From JBMOKT01 sp049323895 (GTDB taxonomy: Bacteria; Bacillota; Peptococcia; Peptococcales; BICA1-8), in contig JBMOKT010000013.1 in the NCBI GenBank assembly GCA_049323895.1, positions 310,001-374,000 of the forward strand: a stretch of DNA of 64,000 nucleotides. The letters run 5' to 3'. Of the stretch, positions 7,658-16,179 are shown piece by piece. Position numbers and translations under genes: made by a program. Numbering within the stretch: position 1 is the first letter of the stretch; each line of letters starts with the position of its first letter. The notes under the pieces are model-generated. The model made no database searches. It saw nothing but the letters and a program-made list of their open reading frames with translations, and was not told the DNA's origin.

Positions 7658-8984
7658 TGTTTATCTCTCCTATTAAATCATAATCTTGAATATGGGTAAT
7701 CTTCACAGAATGTAATTGTCCAGGAATGAGTCGGTCTTCTGAATATAACAATATTACCGGGTCAATTTCGGGAGCTTCCCCCTGGCTTCGGCAAATCCAT
7801 AGATTGGGATTTTCGTCAGTTGCTCCTTCAACTTGTACAATTAAATTATGTCCTATATACGCTCGATTTTTTTCGCTTAAAATCTGATACTGGAGAGCCA
7901 TAAGCTTTTTCAACCTATTTAATTTAGTTTTTTCATTTACCTGATCAGGCAATTTTCCAGCAGGTGTATCTTCTTCCTGGGAATAAGTAAACGCACCAAC
8001 CCGATCCAATCTAGCTTCCCTTAGAAAATTAATTAAGCTGTTAAAATTTTCTTTAGTTTCACCGGGAAAACCGACAATAAAAGTGGAACGAATAATAATC
8101 TGCGGAATCTCTTTTCTTATTTTTATTAAGAGATTCCTTATTTGCTCCTGGGTTATTCTCCGTCCCATTTTCTTTAAAATAGTATCATCAGCATGCTGCA
8201 ATGGCAAATCAATGTATTTACAAATTTTGGTTTCTTTAGCTATTATTTTAATCAATTGCTCAGAAAAATGATTAGGATAGCAGTATAATAAACGTATCCA
8301 TCTAAGCTCATCGATTTTCACCAGTTCTCTTAAAAGCTCCACAAGCATAAATTCTCCGTATAAGTCTTTACCGTACTGGGTTGTATCCTGGGCGACCAAA
8401 ATCAGTTCTTTTACACCATCTGAAACAAGTTGTTTAGCTTCGTTTACAATGTTTTCTATAGTTCTGCTGCGGTATCCCCCCCGAATTTGGGGGATGGAGC
8501 AAAAGGTACAATAATTATCGCAACCTTCTGCAATCCGCAAGTAGGCATAGTGCTTAGGTGTTGTTAAATTTCGGGGTAATTCAAGATGCTCAGCTACTGG
8601 TATTAAACATTCGGTATTGTCAAATTGACCCTCTAAGGTATGATTTATAACTTCCACAATTCTGTGATAACTGTCAGTGCCAAGCAAAACATCTATCTCC
8701 GGTATTTCCATTTCAATTTCCTTGCGATGCTTTTGTACCAAACAGCCAACTACAATTAGTAATCTACATGTTCCTTCTTTTTTGTATTGAGCCATCTCAA
8801 GAATAGTATTAATCGATTCTTCCTTAGCACTGCTTATAAATCCACATGTATTTATGATGATAACATGGGCGTCGGCAGGATTACTAGATATTTGTATATG
8901 AGCCTGGTTGATTAACGCCAACATGTTTTCAGAGTCTACAAGATTTTTAGGACAACCTAAGGAAACAACTGCTACTTTAAACAA
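7644..8984 (-). CDS. rimO: Ribosomal protein S12 methylthiotransferase RimO
   Basis: A radical SAM enzyme that methylthiolates an aspartate of ribosomal protein S12, about 446 residues from the preferred start. It has an N-terminal UPF0004 domain (KVAVVSLGCPKNLVDSE with later Cys residues), a radical SAM CxxxCxxC (EGCDNYCTFCSIPQIRG) and a C-terminal TRAM domain. The open frame extends 41 codons further upstream, but the family starts at this motif and a TTG at 8984 lies ten bases after AGGGAG. SLGCPKNLVDSE and the R-rich SAM context point to RimO rather than MiaB. It has its own promoter and leads pgsA-pgpA. Confidence 0.94.
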   Translation of the reverse strand: MFKVAVVSLGCPKNLVDSENMLALINQAHIQISSNPADAHVIIINTCGFISSAKEESINTILEMAQYKKEGTCRLLIVVGCLVQKHRKEIEMEIPEIDVLLGTDSYHRIVEVINHTLEGQFDNTECLIPVAEHLELPRNLTTPKHYAYLRIAEGCDNYCTFCSIPQIRGGYRSRTIENIVNEAKQLVSDGVKELILVAQDTTQYGKDLYGEFMLVELLRELVKIDELRWIRLLYCYPNHFSEQLIKIIAKETKICKYIDLPLQHADDTILKKMGRRITQEQIRNLLIKIRKEIPQIIIRSTFIVGFPGETKENFNSLINFLREARLDRVGAFTYSQEEDTPAGKLPDQVNEKTKLNRLKKLMALQYQILSEKNRAYIGHNLIVQVEGATDENPNLWICRSQGEAPEIDPVILLYSEDRLIPGQLHSVKITHIQDYDLIGEINSEST

Positions 8985-9027
8985 GGATATAATACTCCCT
9001 TCTACCTGCGGAAAGATTATCAGACTT

Positions 9028-9056
9028 AGTATATTATAATCAATTTTTAGTGTCAA
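9028..9056 (-). promoter_or_regulatory. Sigma-A promoter of rimO-pgsA-pgpA
   Basis: TTGACA (9056-9051), a 17-bp spacer and TATACT (9033-9028) on the minus strand, in the gap between the rodZ-like terminator and rimO. A second TATAAT overlaps the spacer at a shorter distance. This supports the shorter rimO start, since the longer open frame would begin upstream of the promoter. Confidence 0.8.
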
Positions 9057-9085
9057 AGAAAAATTGGAAAATGAAATGTAAAGGT

Positions 9086-9123
9086 AAAAATCCTCTCTGT
9101 ATAACATTGTAATAGAGAGGATT
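9086..9123 (-). terminator. Rho-independent terminator after the rodZ-like gene
   Basis: Ten-base arms (9089-9098 / 9114-9123) with a 15-base loop, followed by five T residues on the minus strand. The distal arm overlaps the stop codon. Confidence 0.85.
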
Positions 9124-9877
9124 ATTCCATGTCAGAGATTGTAAACTCCTTAGTAACAACCTGATTTAATTTACCTAATACTCCTAAATCTTTGTCACCT
9201 ATACTTATTTTGGCCACACCGGCATTGCCCAAGGTGATAGATATTTTTTCTTTCCCCTCAACTGTTTTAAAGTCTCCTTGAAACAAGGTTCCTTCATAGA
9301 CCAATTGGGAATCTACGGCAATTTGTATCCAGCAAGCTTCCTTTTGTGCTCCAACATCAATAATTTCAATACCTAATATAATTTTCTCCGGCTTTGTTTC
9401 CATTATAGGCACATGTGCAGATTGTTCTTTTTGTTCCTCAGAAGGAATTTGATTTTGAGAAATCGGTGGCGGGGTATAGGGTTCCTGGTGTAAATAATTA
9501 TTATAAATCCTTTGTACCATAAATAACAAGATTATAGCTGCAATACCAAGGGTAATAGAAACTGCCTTTTTATTCCAGCCTCTTGATAGTACAATTTTTT
9601 CTTGTTTATACTTAATTTCCTCTATAGTTTCCGGATTTGCATTATATTTGCTATCTAAAAATTCCAAAAGTGCTTTATCATTATCCAAATCTAAGGATTT
9701 GGCATAGGATTTGACAAATGCTTTAACGTAAACTTTGCCAGGCAATATTTCAAAATTTTCTTCTTCAATTGCTTCAAGATATTTACTTCGAATTTTAGTT
9801 CTTTCTTCAATGTCTCCAATGGATAATCCCGCTGATAGGCGGGCATTTTTTAAAATCTCACCTACCCCATTAAACAT
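9122..9877 (-). CDS. RodZ-like (YmfM-type) membrane helix-turn-helix protein
   Basis: About 251 residues with three parts: an N-terminal helix-turn-helix domain (VGEILKNARLSAGLSIGDIEERTKI), one membrane segment (about SITLGIAAIILLFMV, near residue 110) and a C-terminal beta-rich domain of the DUF4115 type (EIIDVGAQKEACWIQIAVD onward). RodZ proteins link the cytoplasmic MreB cytoskeleton to the cell wall machinery. Bacillus has ymfM in the equivalent position upstream of pgsA. The ATG at 9877 is chosen; a TTG at 9886 and a GTG at 9880 are also possible because the GGAGGTG site overlaps them. The gene lies between ftsK and a terminator. Confidence 0.82.
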   Translation of the reverse strand: MFNGVGEILKNARLSAGLSIGDIEERTKIRSKYLEAIEEENFEILPGKVYVKAFVKSYAKSLDLDNDKALLEFLDSKYNANPETIEEIKYKQEKIVLSRGWNKKAVSITLGIAAIILLFMVQRIYNNYLHQEPYTPPPISQNQIPSEEQKEQSAHVPIMETKPEKIILGIEIIDVGAQKEACWIQIAVDSQLVYEGTLFQGDFKTVEGKEKISITLGNAGVAKISIGDKDLGVLGKLNQVVTKEFTISDME

Positions 9878-9937
9878 CACCTCCAAATTATTTATTTACA
9901 TTCTACAAATAAGCCTTATCTCCTTCATGGAATATAT

Positions 9938-12184
9938 CTAATAACTTCCAAAAAGACGTTGATAGTCATCGACGGTTATTAAGACCTGTCTCGGTTTACT
10001 ACCTTCATAACCACCTATAATACCTTTTTTCTCCATCAAATCAATAATTCTAGCTGCTCTGTTATAACCTACCCGAAACCTGCGCTGAATTAAAGAAATT
10101 GATGCCTGTCCATTTTCTATGAATAGCTTGGCAACCTCTGGTATCAAATCATCGTCATCATCTTCAATTTTTGGTTTGTTTTGTTCTAGTACATCTTGGT
10201 TAGTCACCTCTTCAACATATTCAGGCTTCTCCTGTTGTTTTAAAAAACTTACTACCTCTTCCACATCAGCATCGGAAACATAAACCCCCTGTAATCTGAC
10301 AGGCTTCGGGTAACCAGTAGGGTAAAAAAGCATATCCCCTCTTCCCAAAAGTTTTTCCGCCCCGTTCATATCCAAAATAGTCCTGGAGTCAGTTTGGGAA
10401 GAAACAGCAAATGCAATGCGGGAAGGTATATTAGCTTTTATTATCCCGGTGATTACATCAACAGATGGACGCTGTGTTGCTACAACCAGGTGTATTCCTG
10501 CTGCCCTGGCCATTTGTGCCAGCCTGCAAATTGCATCTTCTACATCAGCTGGAGCAACCATCATCAGATCAGCTAATTCATCTATTAACACAACAATATA
10601 TGGCAGAAAACTATCACTTTCTTTATTGTTGTCTGTTACAAGCTGGTTGTAACGAACAACATCCTTCACTCCAGCAGAGGCAAACAGTTCGTACCTGTTT
10701 TCCATTTCATGAACAGCCCACCGTAGTGCAGATGCAGCCTTTTTGGCATCAGTTACAACAGGAGTAATCAGATGGGGTATCCCATTATATGTTGTTAGCT
10801 CTACCATTTTAGGGTCCACCATGACAAATTTTACCTCGGAAGGTTTAGCTTTGAATAAAATACTGGTTATTAAGGTATTCATACAAACACTTTTCCCAGA
10901 ACCTGTAGCCCCAGCGATTAATAGGTGGGGCATTTTAGCCAGATCAGCCATTACGGGTTTGCCTGCAATATCTTTTCCCAGAGCCACTGTTAATTTTGAA
11001 CTGGAATTTTTGTATTCATCACTTTCCAGTACTTCTCTAAGGCTGACAGTAGCTATTTCCTGATTAGGCACTTCTATACCAATAGCTGCTTTCCCTGGAA
11101 TCGGAGCCTCTATCCTTACTCCTGCAGCAGCAAGGCTTAGGGCAATATCATCGGCCAAATTGACAATCCGGCTTACTTTAACTCCTGGGGCCGGTTGAAA
11201 TTCGTACCGAGTAATGGATGGTCCGCAGCTTACCTGGACAACTTTACCCTTCACAGAAAAGCTTTCTAAAGTGTTTTGTAAAAGCAGGATGTTTTCATTT
11301 ATATCTTTTTGGGTAAAAGAACTACTATTCCTTTTAATTTTTTCCAGCATAGTTACCTTAGGAAGATTAAAATCCTGATCCTTCATTTTTTCTTTAGTTA
11401 TCTGGGGAAATTCAATAACATTACTCGAATTTTTGCTGTCTTCTTTGTCCTTTTGTATTTTAGCCTTAACTTGTTTTCCTTCATTTTCAAAATGATTGAC
11501 AATTAACGGTGCCTCATATTCAGTATTGGTTTCATTAAAGCTTATCTTGTCACCATTTACTGATATTATGGGTTTTTCTTCATCGACTGCTGTAAAAATG
11601 AAATTGAATAACTGTTGTTTAAAACCTTGAAATAACCTAACACTCATAATAAAAAAAATTTTTGCGATATTTTTTATGGATATACCAGTTAAATAAATAA
11701 CGCTTCCTATAAAAATTGATATTAAAAGAATATAAGAACCAGCTAGTCCAAATATTTTTAGTGTTATCCAGCTTATTGTTCCTCCTAAAAAGCCGCCCCC
11801 CCGTCCATCCCGCAGATTCACAAAAATACTTCCTTGTTCCTGTATAGGTACAGAATACAAATGATAAATTGCCAAAACAGACAACAGCAGGATAGCACCA
11901 ATGATATATTGGGATTTATTAATATTTGATCTTAGATACATAACCCCCACTCCCCCTAAGAGGATAAATAAAGGAATTAAAACTTTCCCCCCCCCTGCCA
12001 GTCCACTTAATACACGGAGAAGAAAGCTCCCTACTATACCCGTACCTTCCTCAGGTAGAGGATACGGACCGGAAGGCTTTTGAAAAATAATCCAAAATAA
12101 ATAAATAGCTACTCCAACCAACATTATTCCAAATAGTTCACTTTTTACTTCTTCTTTAAACTGCTGTTTCTTATTTTTAGCCAT
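9938..12184 (-). CDS. ftsK: DNA translocase FtsK/SpoIIIE
   Basis: A 748-residue septal DNA pump. About four membrane segments occupy residues 15-170, then a charged linker, then the alpha/beta motor with Walker A GATGSGKS at 425-432 and Walker B VVLIDELADLM. The C-terminal gamma winged helix (SISLIQRRFRVGYNRAARIIDLME) reads polar DNA sequences. It moves chromosomal DNA through the division or sporulation septum. The sequence alone does not separate FtsK from SpoIIIE, but position next to the tepA-ylzJ block matches Bacillus spoIIIE and the genome clearly belongs to a spore former. AAAGGAG precedes the ATG, and a TATAAT at 12210-12205 may be its -10 element. Confidence 0.96.
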   Translation of the reverse strand: MAKNKKQQFKEEVKSELFGIMLVGVAIYLFWIIFQKPSGPYPLPEEGTGIVGSFLLRVLSGLAGGGKVLIPLFILLGGVGVMYLRSNINKSQYIIGAILLLSVLAIYHLYSVPIQEQGSIFVNLRDGRGGGFLGGTISWITLKIFGLAGSYILLISIFIGSVIYLTGISIKNIAKIFFIMSVRLFQGFKQQLFNFIFTAVDEEKPIISVNGDKISFNETNTEYEAPLIVNHFENEGKQVKAKIQKDKEDSKNSSNVIEFPQITKEKMKDQDFNLPKVTMLEKIKRNSSSFTQKDINENILLLQNTLESFSVKGKVVQVSCGPSITRYEFQPAPGVKVSRIVNLADDIALSLAAAGVRIEAPIPGKAAIGIEVPNQEIATVSLREVLESDEYKNSSSKLTVALGKDIAGKPVMADLAKMPHLLIAGATGSGKSVCMNTLITSILFKAKPSEVKFVMVDPKMVELTTYNGIPHLITPVVTDAKKAASALRWAVHEMENRYELFASAGVKDVVRYNQLVTDNNKESDSFLPYIVVLIDELADLMMVAPADVEDAICRLAQMARAAGIHLVVATQRPSVDVITGIIKANIPSRIAFAVSSQTDSRTILDMNGAEKLLGRGDMLFYPTGYPKPVRLQGVYVSDADVEEVVSFLKQQEKPEYVEEVTNQDVLEQNKPKIEDDDDDLIPEVAKLFIENGQASISLIQRRFRVGYNRAARIIDLMEKKGIIGGYEGSKPRQVLITVDDYQRLFGSY

Positions 12185-12221
12185 GTTTCCACTCCTTTTC
12201 CTCGATTATAAAATTCAACAG

Positions 12222-12258
12222 AGGAAAAGAAAATCCTGCCTATATTTACGGCAGGATT
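12222..12258 (-). terminator. Rho-independent terminator after tepA-ylzJ
   Basis: Nine-base perfect arms (12232-12240 / 12250-12258) followed on the minus strand by a T-rich tail (TTTTCTTTT). It separates ylzJ from ftsK. Confidence 0.85.
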
Positions 12259-12308
12259 GGTCTACACACTAAAACATACCGCCAAATCTCAGAGGCATGC
12301 TCTACTAA

Positions 12309-12527
12309 TTAGAAGGAAATTATGGAACCGGGCTGTAAATTGTTATCTAAATAATGGGAAGGATTTGTGCTTAAGAGTCTTATGATGCGAAACTGGTTCC
12401 ACTCTAAGGGTTCTACTTGCATTTCAACACCTTCATAAATTACGTTTTGAAAGCTTGGTTCTTTATCCTGGGTAAAATCTTTTAATACTAAGTCCAGGGG
12501 TAATATTGTATAAATAACATCCTTCAT
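12309..12527 (-). CDS. ylzJ: YlzJ-like protein
   Basis: A 72-residue protein with the conserved pattern of YlzJ: an N-terminal IYTILPLDLV, a central YEGVEMQVEP and a C-terminal RIIRLLSTNPSHYLDNNLQPGS. The function is unknown. The gene starts directly at the end of the tepA-like gene (one-base overlap) and is followed by a terminator, the same pair as in Bacillus, which suggests a shared role in spore formation or outgrowth. No membrane segment or catalytic motif is visible. Confidence 0.88.
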   Translation of the reverse strand: MKDVIYTILPLDLVLKDFTQDKEPSFQNVIYEGVEMQVEPLEWNQFRIIRLLSTNPSHYLDNNLQPGSIISF

Positions 12528-13342
12528 TAGTGAACTCCACCTTGTCCTTTGCTTTTTTCAATAAGTTCTTTAAGTTTTTGTATGGCCCTGGACATACTTC
12601 CTACTTCATTTATTAAACCATGGTTTACAGCTTCCTTCCCAACTAATACTGTTCCAATATCCTGTGACAGTTCTCCAACCTTAAACATTAATTTTCTGAA
12701 ATCTTCTTCGCTGATTTTGGAATTTTCCTTTACAAACTGTACAACCCTATCCTGCATTCTTTCTAAATAATCCATTGTCGCAGGGACACCTATTACAAGT
12801 CCAGTCAATCGAATGGGGTGGATGGTCATGGTAGCTGTCGGGGCTATGAATGAATAAGAGGCCGATACAGCAATGGGAGTACCAATACTATGTCCTCCCC
12901 CCATAACAATTGAAACTGTGGGTTTTGACAGCCCGCGGATGCTTTCCGCAATGGCTAATCCAGCTTCTACATCTCCGCCTACTGTATTTAATACAACTAA
13001 CAATCCCTCAATTTCGGGATTTTGTTCTACTGCGACAATCTGGGGAATTATATGTTCGTATTTGGTAGTTTTATTTTGAGGAGGCAGTACCATATGCCCT
13101 TCCACCTGTCCTACTATAGTCATACAATGGATACTGCTCTGAAAATTAGTAGGTAGAGCCGGTTCTCCAAACTCTTTGATAGTTTCAATTTTTTTACTGC
13201 TCTTAGCTTTCCTTTTAATTGGATTTACAGCAGGTTGGGGCTGAATGACCGTTGGTTTTCCAGGCGGTTGTGGGATTATAGGTGGATTGCTTTGTGAATA
13301 ATAGTTTTCTTTATCACCGAAAAATCCGGAGGAATAATACAT
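12527..13342 (-). CDS. tepA: TepA-like ClpP-class serine protease
   Basis: A 271-residue ClpP/crotonase-fold protease. Residues 1-65 are a Pro/Gln-rich and basic leader. The protease core follows, with the nucleophile in GGGHSIGTPI (S152) and the histidine in MTIHPIRLTG (H175), as in ClpP. B. subtilis TepA (YmfB) was first described as helping protein translocation and later linked to degradation of small acid-soluble proteins in spore outgrowth. Those roles are family knowledge. A sigma-G-like promoter (13372-13401) lies 30 bases upstream, consistent with forespore expression. AAAGGGAG precedes the ATG. Confidence 0.88.
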   Translation of the reverse strand: MYYSSGFFGDKENYYSQSNPPIIPQPPGKPTVIQPQPAVNPIKRKAKSSKKIETIKEFGEPALPTNFQSSIHCMTIVGQVEGHMVLPPQNKTTKYEHIIPQIVAVEQNPEIEGLLVVLNTVGGDVEAGLAIAESIRGLSKPTVSIVMGGGHSIGTPIAVSASYSFIAPTATMTIHPIRLTGLVIGVPATMDYLERMQDRVVQFVKENSKISEEDFRKLMFKVGELSQDIGTVLVGKEAVNHGLINEVGSMSRAIQKLKELIEKSKGQGGVH

Positions 13343-13371
13343 AAAATCACTCCCTTTATTTCTTTAATAAG

Positions 13372-13401
13372 TAGTATGCTAAAAACAGGCAAAAAAAATG
13401 C
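13372..13401 (-). promoter_or_regulatory. Candidate sigma-G promoter of tepA-ylzJ
   Basis: On the minus strand GCATT (13401-13397), an 18-bp spacer and CATACTA (13378-13372). This matches the forespore sigma-G pattern GHATR-N18-CATNHTA at all -10 positions and four of five -35 positions. The spacing to the start codon is almost the same as at dacF. Assignment is by pattern only. Confidence 0.5.
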
Positions 13402-13420
13402 ACAGAGTTGTTCTCTGTGC
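13391..13420 (-). terminator. Rho-independent terminator after the RNase J gene
   Basis: Eight-base perfect arms (13400-13407 / 13413-13420), a five-base loop and eight T residues on the minus strand. Confidence 0.92.
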
Positions 13421-15081
13421 TAAATTTCCATTATTATAGGTAAAATCATAGGTTTTCTTCTGGTTTTTTCGTATAAAAATTTTCCTAAGGCGTCTCGAAT
13501 GTTTGATTTAATGGCAGCCCATTCGGTAATGTTTTTCTCATTACATTTTTCTAAGGCAAGCTTTACTTTTTCTTTAGCTTCTTCCATTAATTCTTCTGCT
13601 TCTCTGACATAGACAAATCCCCTGGAAACAATATCTGGTCCGGCAACTACAAGTTTCAATTCTTTATTTATAGTAACAACAACAATTAATATGCCATCTT
13701 GTGATAACTGTTTGCGGTCTCTAAGTACAATATTACCTACATCACCTACACCAAGTCCGTCTACTAAAACCCTGCCTGATGTTACCCTACCGGCAATTTG
13801 ACCCTTCTCTTTAGAGAATTCTAAAACATTGCCGTTTTCAGCCACAAATATATTGGCAGGGGACATACCTACCTCCTGTGCCAATTGGGCATGTTTTATT
13901 AACATCCGGTATTCACCATGAACCGGTACAAAAAACTTCGGTTTTACCAGGTTTAGCATTAGTTTTAACTCTTCCTTACTAGCATGACCAGAAACATGTA
14001 TCCCTGAAACCGATTCGTAAATAACATCTGCCCCCAGTTTAAATAGGTTGTCAATAATCCTGGAAACTAGTTTTTCATTACCAGGTATAGGGGTAGCTGA
14101 GATAATTACTGTATCTCCAGGTACAATTTCCACCCTTCTATGATCCGACATGGCCATCCGTGTTAGGGCAGACATAGGCTCCCCTTGGCTTCCCGTGGTT
14201 AATATTACAACCTTATTACGGGGGTACTCATCTATTTGGTCCAGTTCTATAATTGTATCATCGGGAACCGTAAGATAACCTAGCTCCGAGGCAATGTTAA
14301 CAACATTAACCATACTACGCCCAGCAATAGCTACTTTGCGGTCGTGTTTAAATGATGAGTCAATCACCTGCTGAATACGGTGCACATTTGATGCAAATGT
14401 GGCAATGATTATCCGTTCTTTTGCCAGCCTAAAATTCTCATCAAAAGTTTGTCCAACCACCTTTTCAGACATGGTAAAACCAGGGCGCTCCACATTGGTA
14501 CTATCGGATAGTAATACTAAAACCCCTTTTTCGCCTATTTCAGCTATACGGTTAAAATCAGCAAGCTTACCGTCAACAGGGGTTTGGTCTAATTTAAAAT
14601 CCCCTGTATGCAAGATAGTACCTACTGGAGTATGAATACCCAATCCAACGGAATCAGGTATACTATGGCTTACTTTTATAAACTCAATTTTAAAGGAGCC
14701 AAGGGTTATCACGTCTCTTGGTTTAACAATATTAGTTTTGACATTATTTGAGAAATTTGTTTCTTTGAGTTTTCCTTCAAGTATTCCCAAGGTCAGTTTA
14801 GTGCCAAAAACCGGTACGTTCAATTCCTTTAACACATAGGGCAATGCACCAATATGATCTTCGTGCCCGTGGGTTAAAACAATGCCTTTTACTAATTCGC
14901 GGTTTTCGATGAGATAAGTAATATCTGGTATCACAACATCGATTCCCAGCAATTCATCTTCTGGAAACATTAAGCCCGAGTCAATTACAATAATCTCATC
15001 CTTATATCTTATCAGCATCATATTTTTCCCAATTTCCCCAAGACCGCCCAAGGGAATCAGGTTAATTTTTTCTTCTTTAAT
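13420..15081 (-). CDS. rnj: Ribonuclease J, probably with an AUU start codon
   Basis: RNase J combines 5'-3' exonuclease and endonuclease activity in Firmicute mRNA decay and rRNA maturation. It has the metallo-beta-lactamase motif HGHEDHIGALP, the beta-CASP domain with TTGSQGEPMSAL, and the VSGHAS and PVHGEYRM motifs, with a C-terminal domain after about residue 450. The family starts near xINLIPLGGLGEIGKN. The first standard start (TTG, 15051) would delete that first strand and lacks a ribosome site. AGGAGG lies seven bases before an ATT at 15081, and an in-frame TAA immediately precedes the ATT. I therefore place the start at ATT, giving 553 residues. It matches ymfA/rnjB by position. Confidence 0.9.
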   Translation of the reverse strand: MKEEKINLIPLGGLGEIGKNMMLIRYKDEIIVIDSGLMFPEDELLGIDVVIPDITYLIENRELVKGIVLTHGHEDHIGALPYVLKELNVPVFGTKLTLGILEGKLKETNFSNNVKTNIVKPRDVITLGSFKIEFIKVSHSIPDSVGLGIHTPVGTILHTGDFKLDQTPVDGKLADFNRIAEIGEKGVLVLLSDSTNVERPGFTMSEKVVGQTFDENFRLAKERIIIATFASNVHRIQQVIDSSFKHDRKVAIAGRSMVNVVNIASELGYLTVPDDTIIELDQIDEYPRNKVVILTTGSQGEPMSALTRMAMSDHRRVEIVPGDTVIISATPIPGNEKLVSRIIDNLFKLGADVIYESVSGIHVSGHASKEELKLMLNLVKPKFFVPVHGEYRMLIKHAQLAQEVGMSPANIFVAENGNVLEFSKEKGQIAGRVTSGRVLVDGLGVGDVGNIVLRDRKQLSQDGILIVVVTINKELKLVVAGPDIVSRGFVYVREAEELMEEAKEKVKLALEKCNEKNITEWAAIKSNIRDALGKFLYEKTRRKPMILPIIMEI

Positions 15082-15132
15082 TTATTTTCCTCCTCTCGTT
15101 TTAAATTACCGAACCAGAAAACACCTTTTATT

Positions 15133-15161
15133 ATTATAAGGTATTTACAATACCAGTACAA
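15133..15161 (-). promoter_or_regulatory. Sigma-A promoter of the RNase J gene
   Basis: TTGTAC (15161-15156), a 17-bp spacer and TATAAT (15138-15133) on the minus strand, in the gap after the dapA terminator and about 50 bases before the ATT start. Confidence 0.75.
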
Positions 15162-15253
15162 GAAAAAGGTTAAATTCAATACTTGATTATACTTATCGAG
15201 TAATTAAATTTCTTTACTAAATTATTATTGCCTGATTCAACATGCAAAAATAC

Positions 15254-15281
15254 AAAAAACGCACTTTAAGTGCGTTTTTTT
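15254..15281 (-). terminator. Bidirectional terminator after dapA
   Basis: A GC core (CGCACTT / AAGTGCG, 15260-15266 and 15268-15274) is extended by A and T runs on both sides, giving U-tracts on either strand. It ends the dapB/dpaA-dapA cluster. Confidence 0.9.
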
Positions 15282-15283
15282 GT

Positions 15284-16165
15284 TTATTTTATTTTATCAA
15301 GTTTTTGAAGTAAAGCTTTTATCTTTTCCTCTTGGTCTTTAGTCGCCTCAATCATAGGCAGGCGCATGCCTCCGACCTGTATTCCCATTAAGTTAACGGC
15401 AGTTTTAACTGGAATTGGATTAGTTGTTATAAACATGGTTTTAAATACGGGGAAAAGTTGACTATGGAGCTGTTGCGCCTTTTGTATATTACCTGCTAAA
15501 AAATCTTCTATCATTTGTTTAATCTCATTTCCTACAACATGACCAGCTACACTTATTATACCATAAGCTCCAATGGCAAGCATGGGAAGTGTTAAAGAGT
15601 CATCGCCACTGTAAATTAAAAAATCAGATGGAACAAGATTTTTTAATGAACTAACCTGGTCCATGTCCCCTGCAGCTTCTTTAATAGCCTTTATATTAGA
15701 GATTTGTGACAATCTGCCAACAGTTTCCGGCTGCATATTTGTTGATGTTCTTCCTGGAACATTATATAGAAGCACTGGGAGCTTGGTGGATTCTGCAATT
15801 GTTTTAAAATGAAGATATAAAGCTTCCTGGGGTGGTTTGTTATAATAAGGTACCACGAGCATAATTCCATCGACGCCAATTTCCTCTGCGTTTAAAGATA
15901 ATTCAACACTTTCCGAAGTAGAATATGAACCTGTACCTGCAATAACTTGGCCTTTATTTCCCACTACATCTTTTACTGCTTTAAATAAAGATTTCTTTTC
16001 TAATGATGACAACGTGGGTGATTCACCTGTTGTACCTGCTACCACAATTCCGTCATTTCCATTTGCAATTAAATATTCTGCAAGTTCTTGTGCTTTCTTT
16101 AAATCTACTTCCAATTTCTCATTAAACGGAGTTACCATTGCAGTAAGTAATCTTCCAAATACCAA
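15284..16165 (-). CDS. dapA: 4-Hydroxy-tetrahydrodipicolinate synthase
   Basis: DapA (293 residues) condenses pyruvate with aspartate semialdehyde to give 4-hydroxy-tetrahydrodipicolinate, the branch point to lysine/meso-DAP and to spore dipicolinic acid. It is an aldolase-type barrel with GTTGESPTLS near residue 45, the proton-relay tyrosine in LLYNVPGRTS and the Schiff-base lysine in IKAIKEAAGDM. It is the last gene of dpaA-dpaB-asd-dapG-dapA and is followed by a strong terminator. Confidence 0.97.
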   Translation of the reverse strand: MVFGRLLTAMVTPFNEKLEVDLKKAQELAEYLIANGNDGIVVAGTTGESPTLSSLEKKSLFKAVKDVVGNKGQVIAGTGSYSTSESVELSLNAEEIGVDGIMLVVPYYNKPPQEALYLHFKTIAESTKLPVLLYNVPGRTSTNMQPETVGRLSQISNIKAIKEAAGDMDQVSSLKNLVPSDFLIYSGDDSLTLPMLAIGAYGIISVAGHVVGNEIKQMIEDFLAGNIQKAQQLHSQLFPVFKTMFITTNPIPVKTAVNLMGIQVGGMRLPMIEATKDQEEKIKALLQKLDKIK

Positions 16166-16179
16166 TTGAGAATCCCTCC

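Noticed and set aside
9007..9107. Longer RimO with 41 extra N-terminal residues
   Set aside because: The extension covers the consensus promoter at 9028-9056 and the family begins at the internal TTG with a ribosome site.
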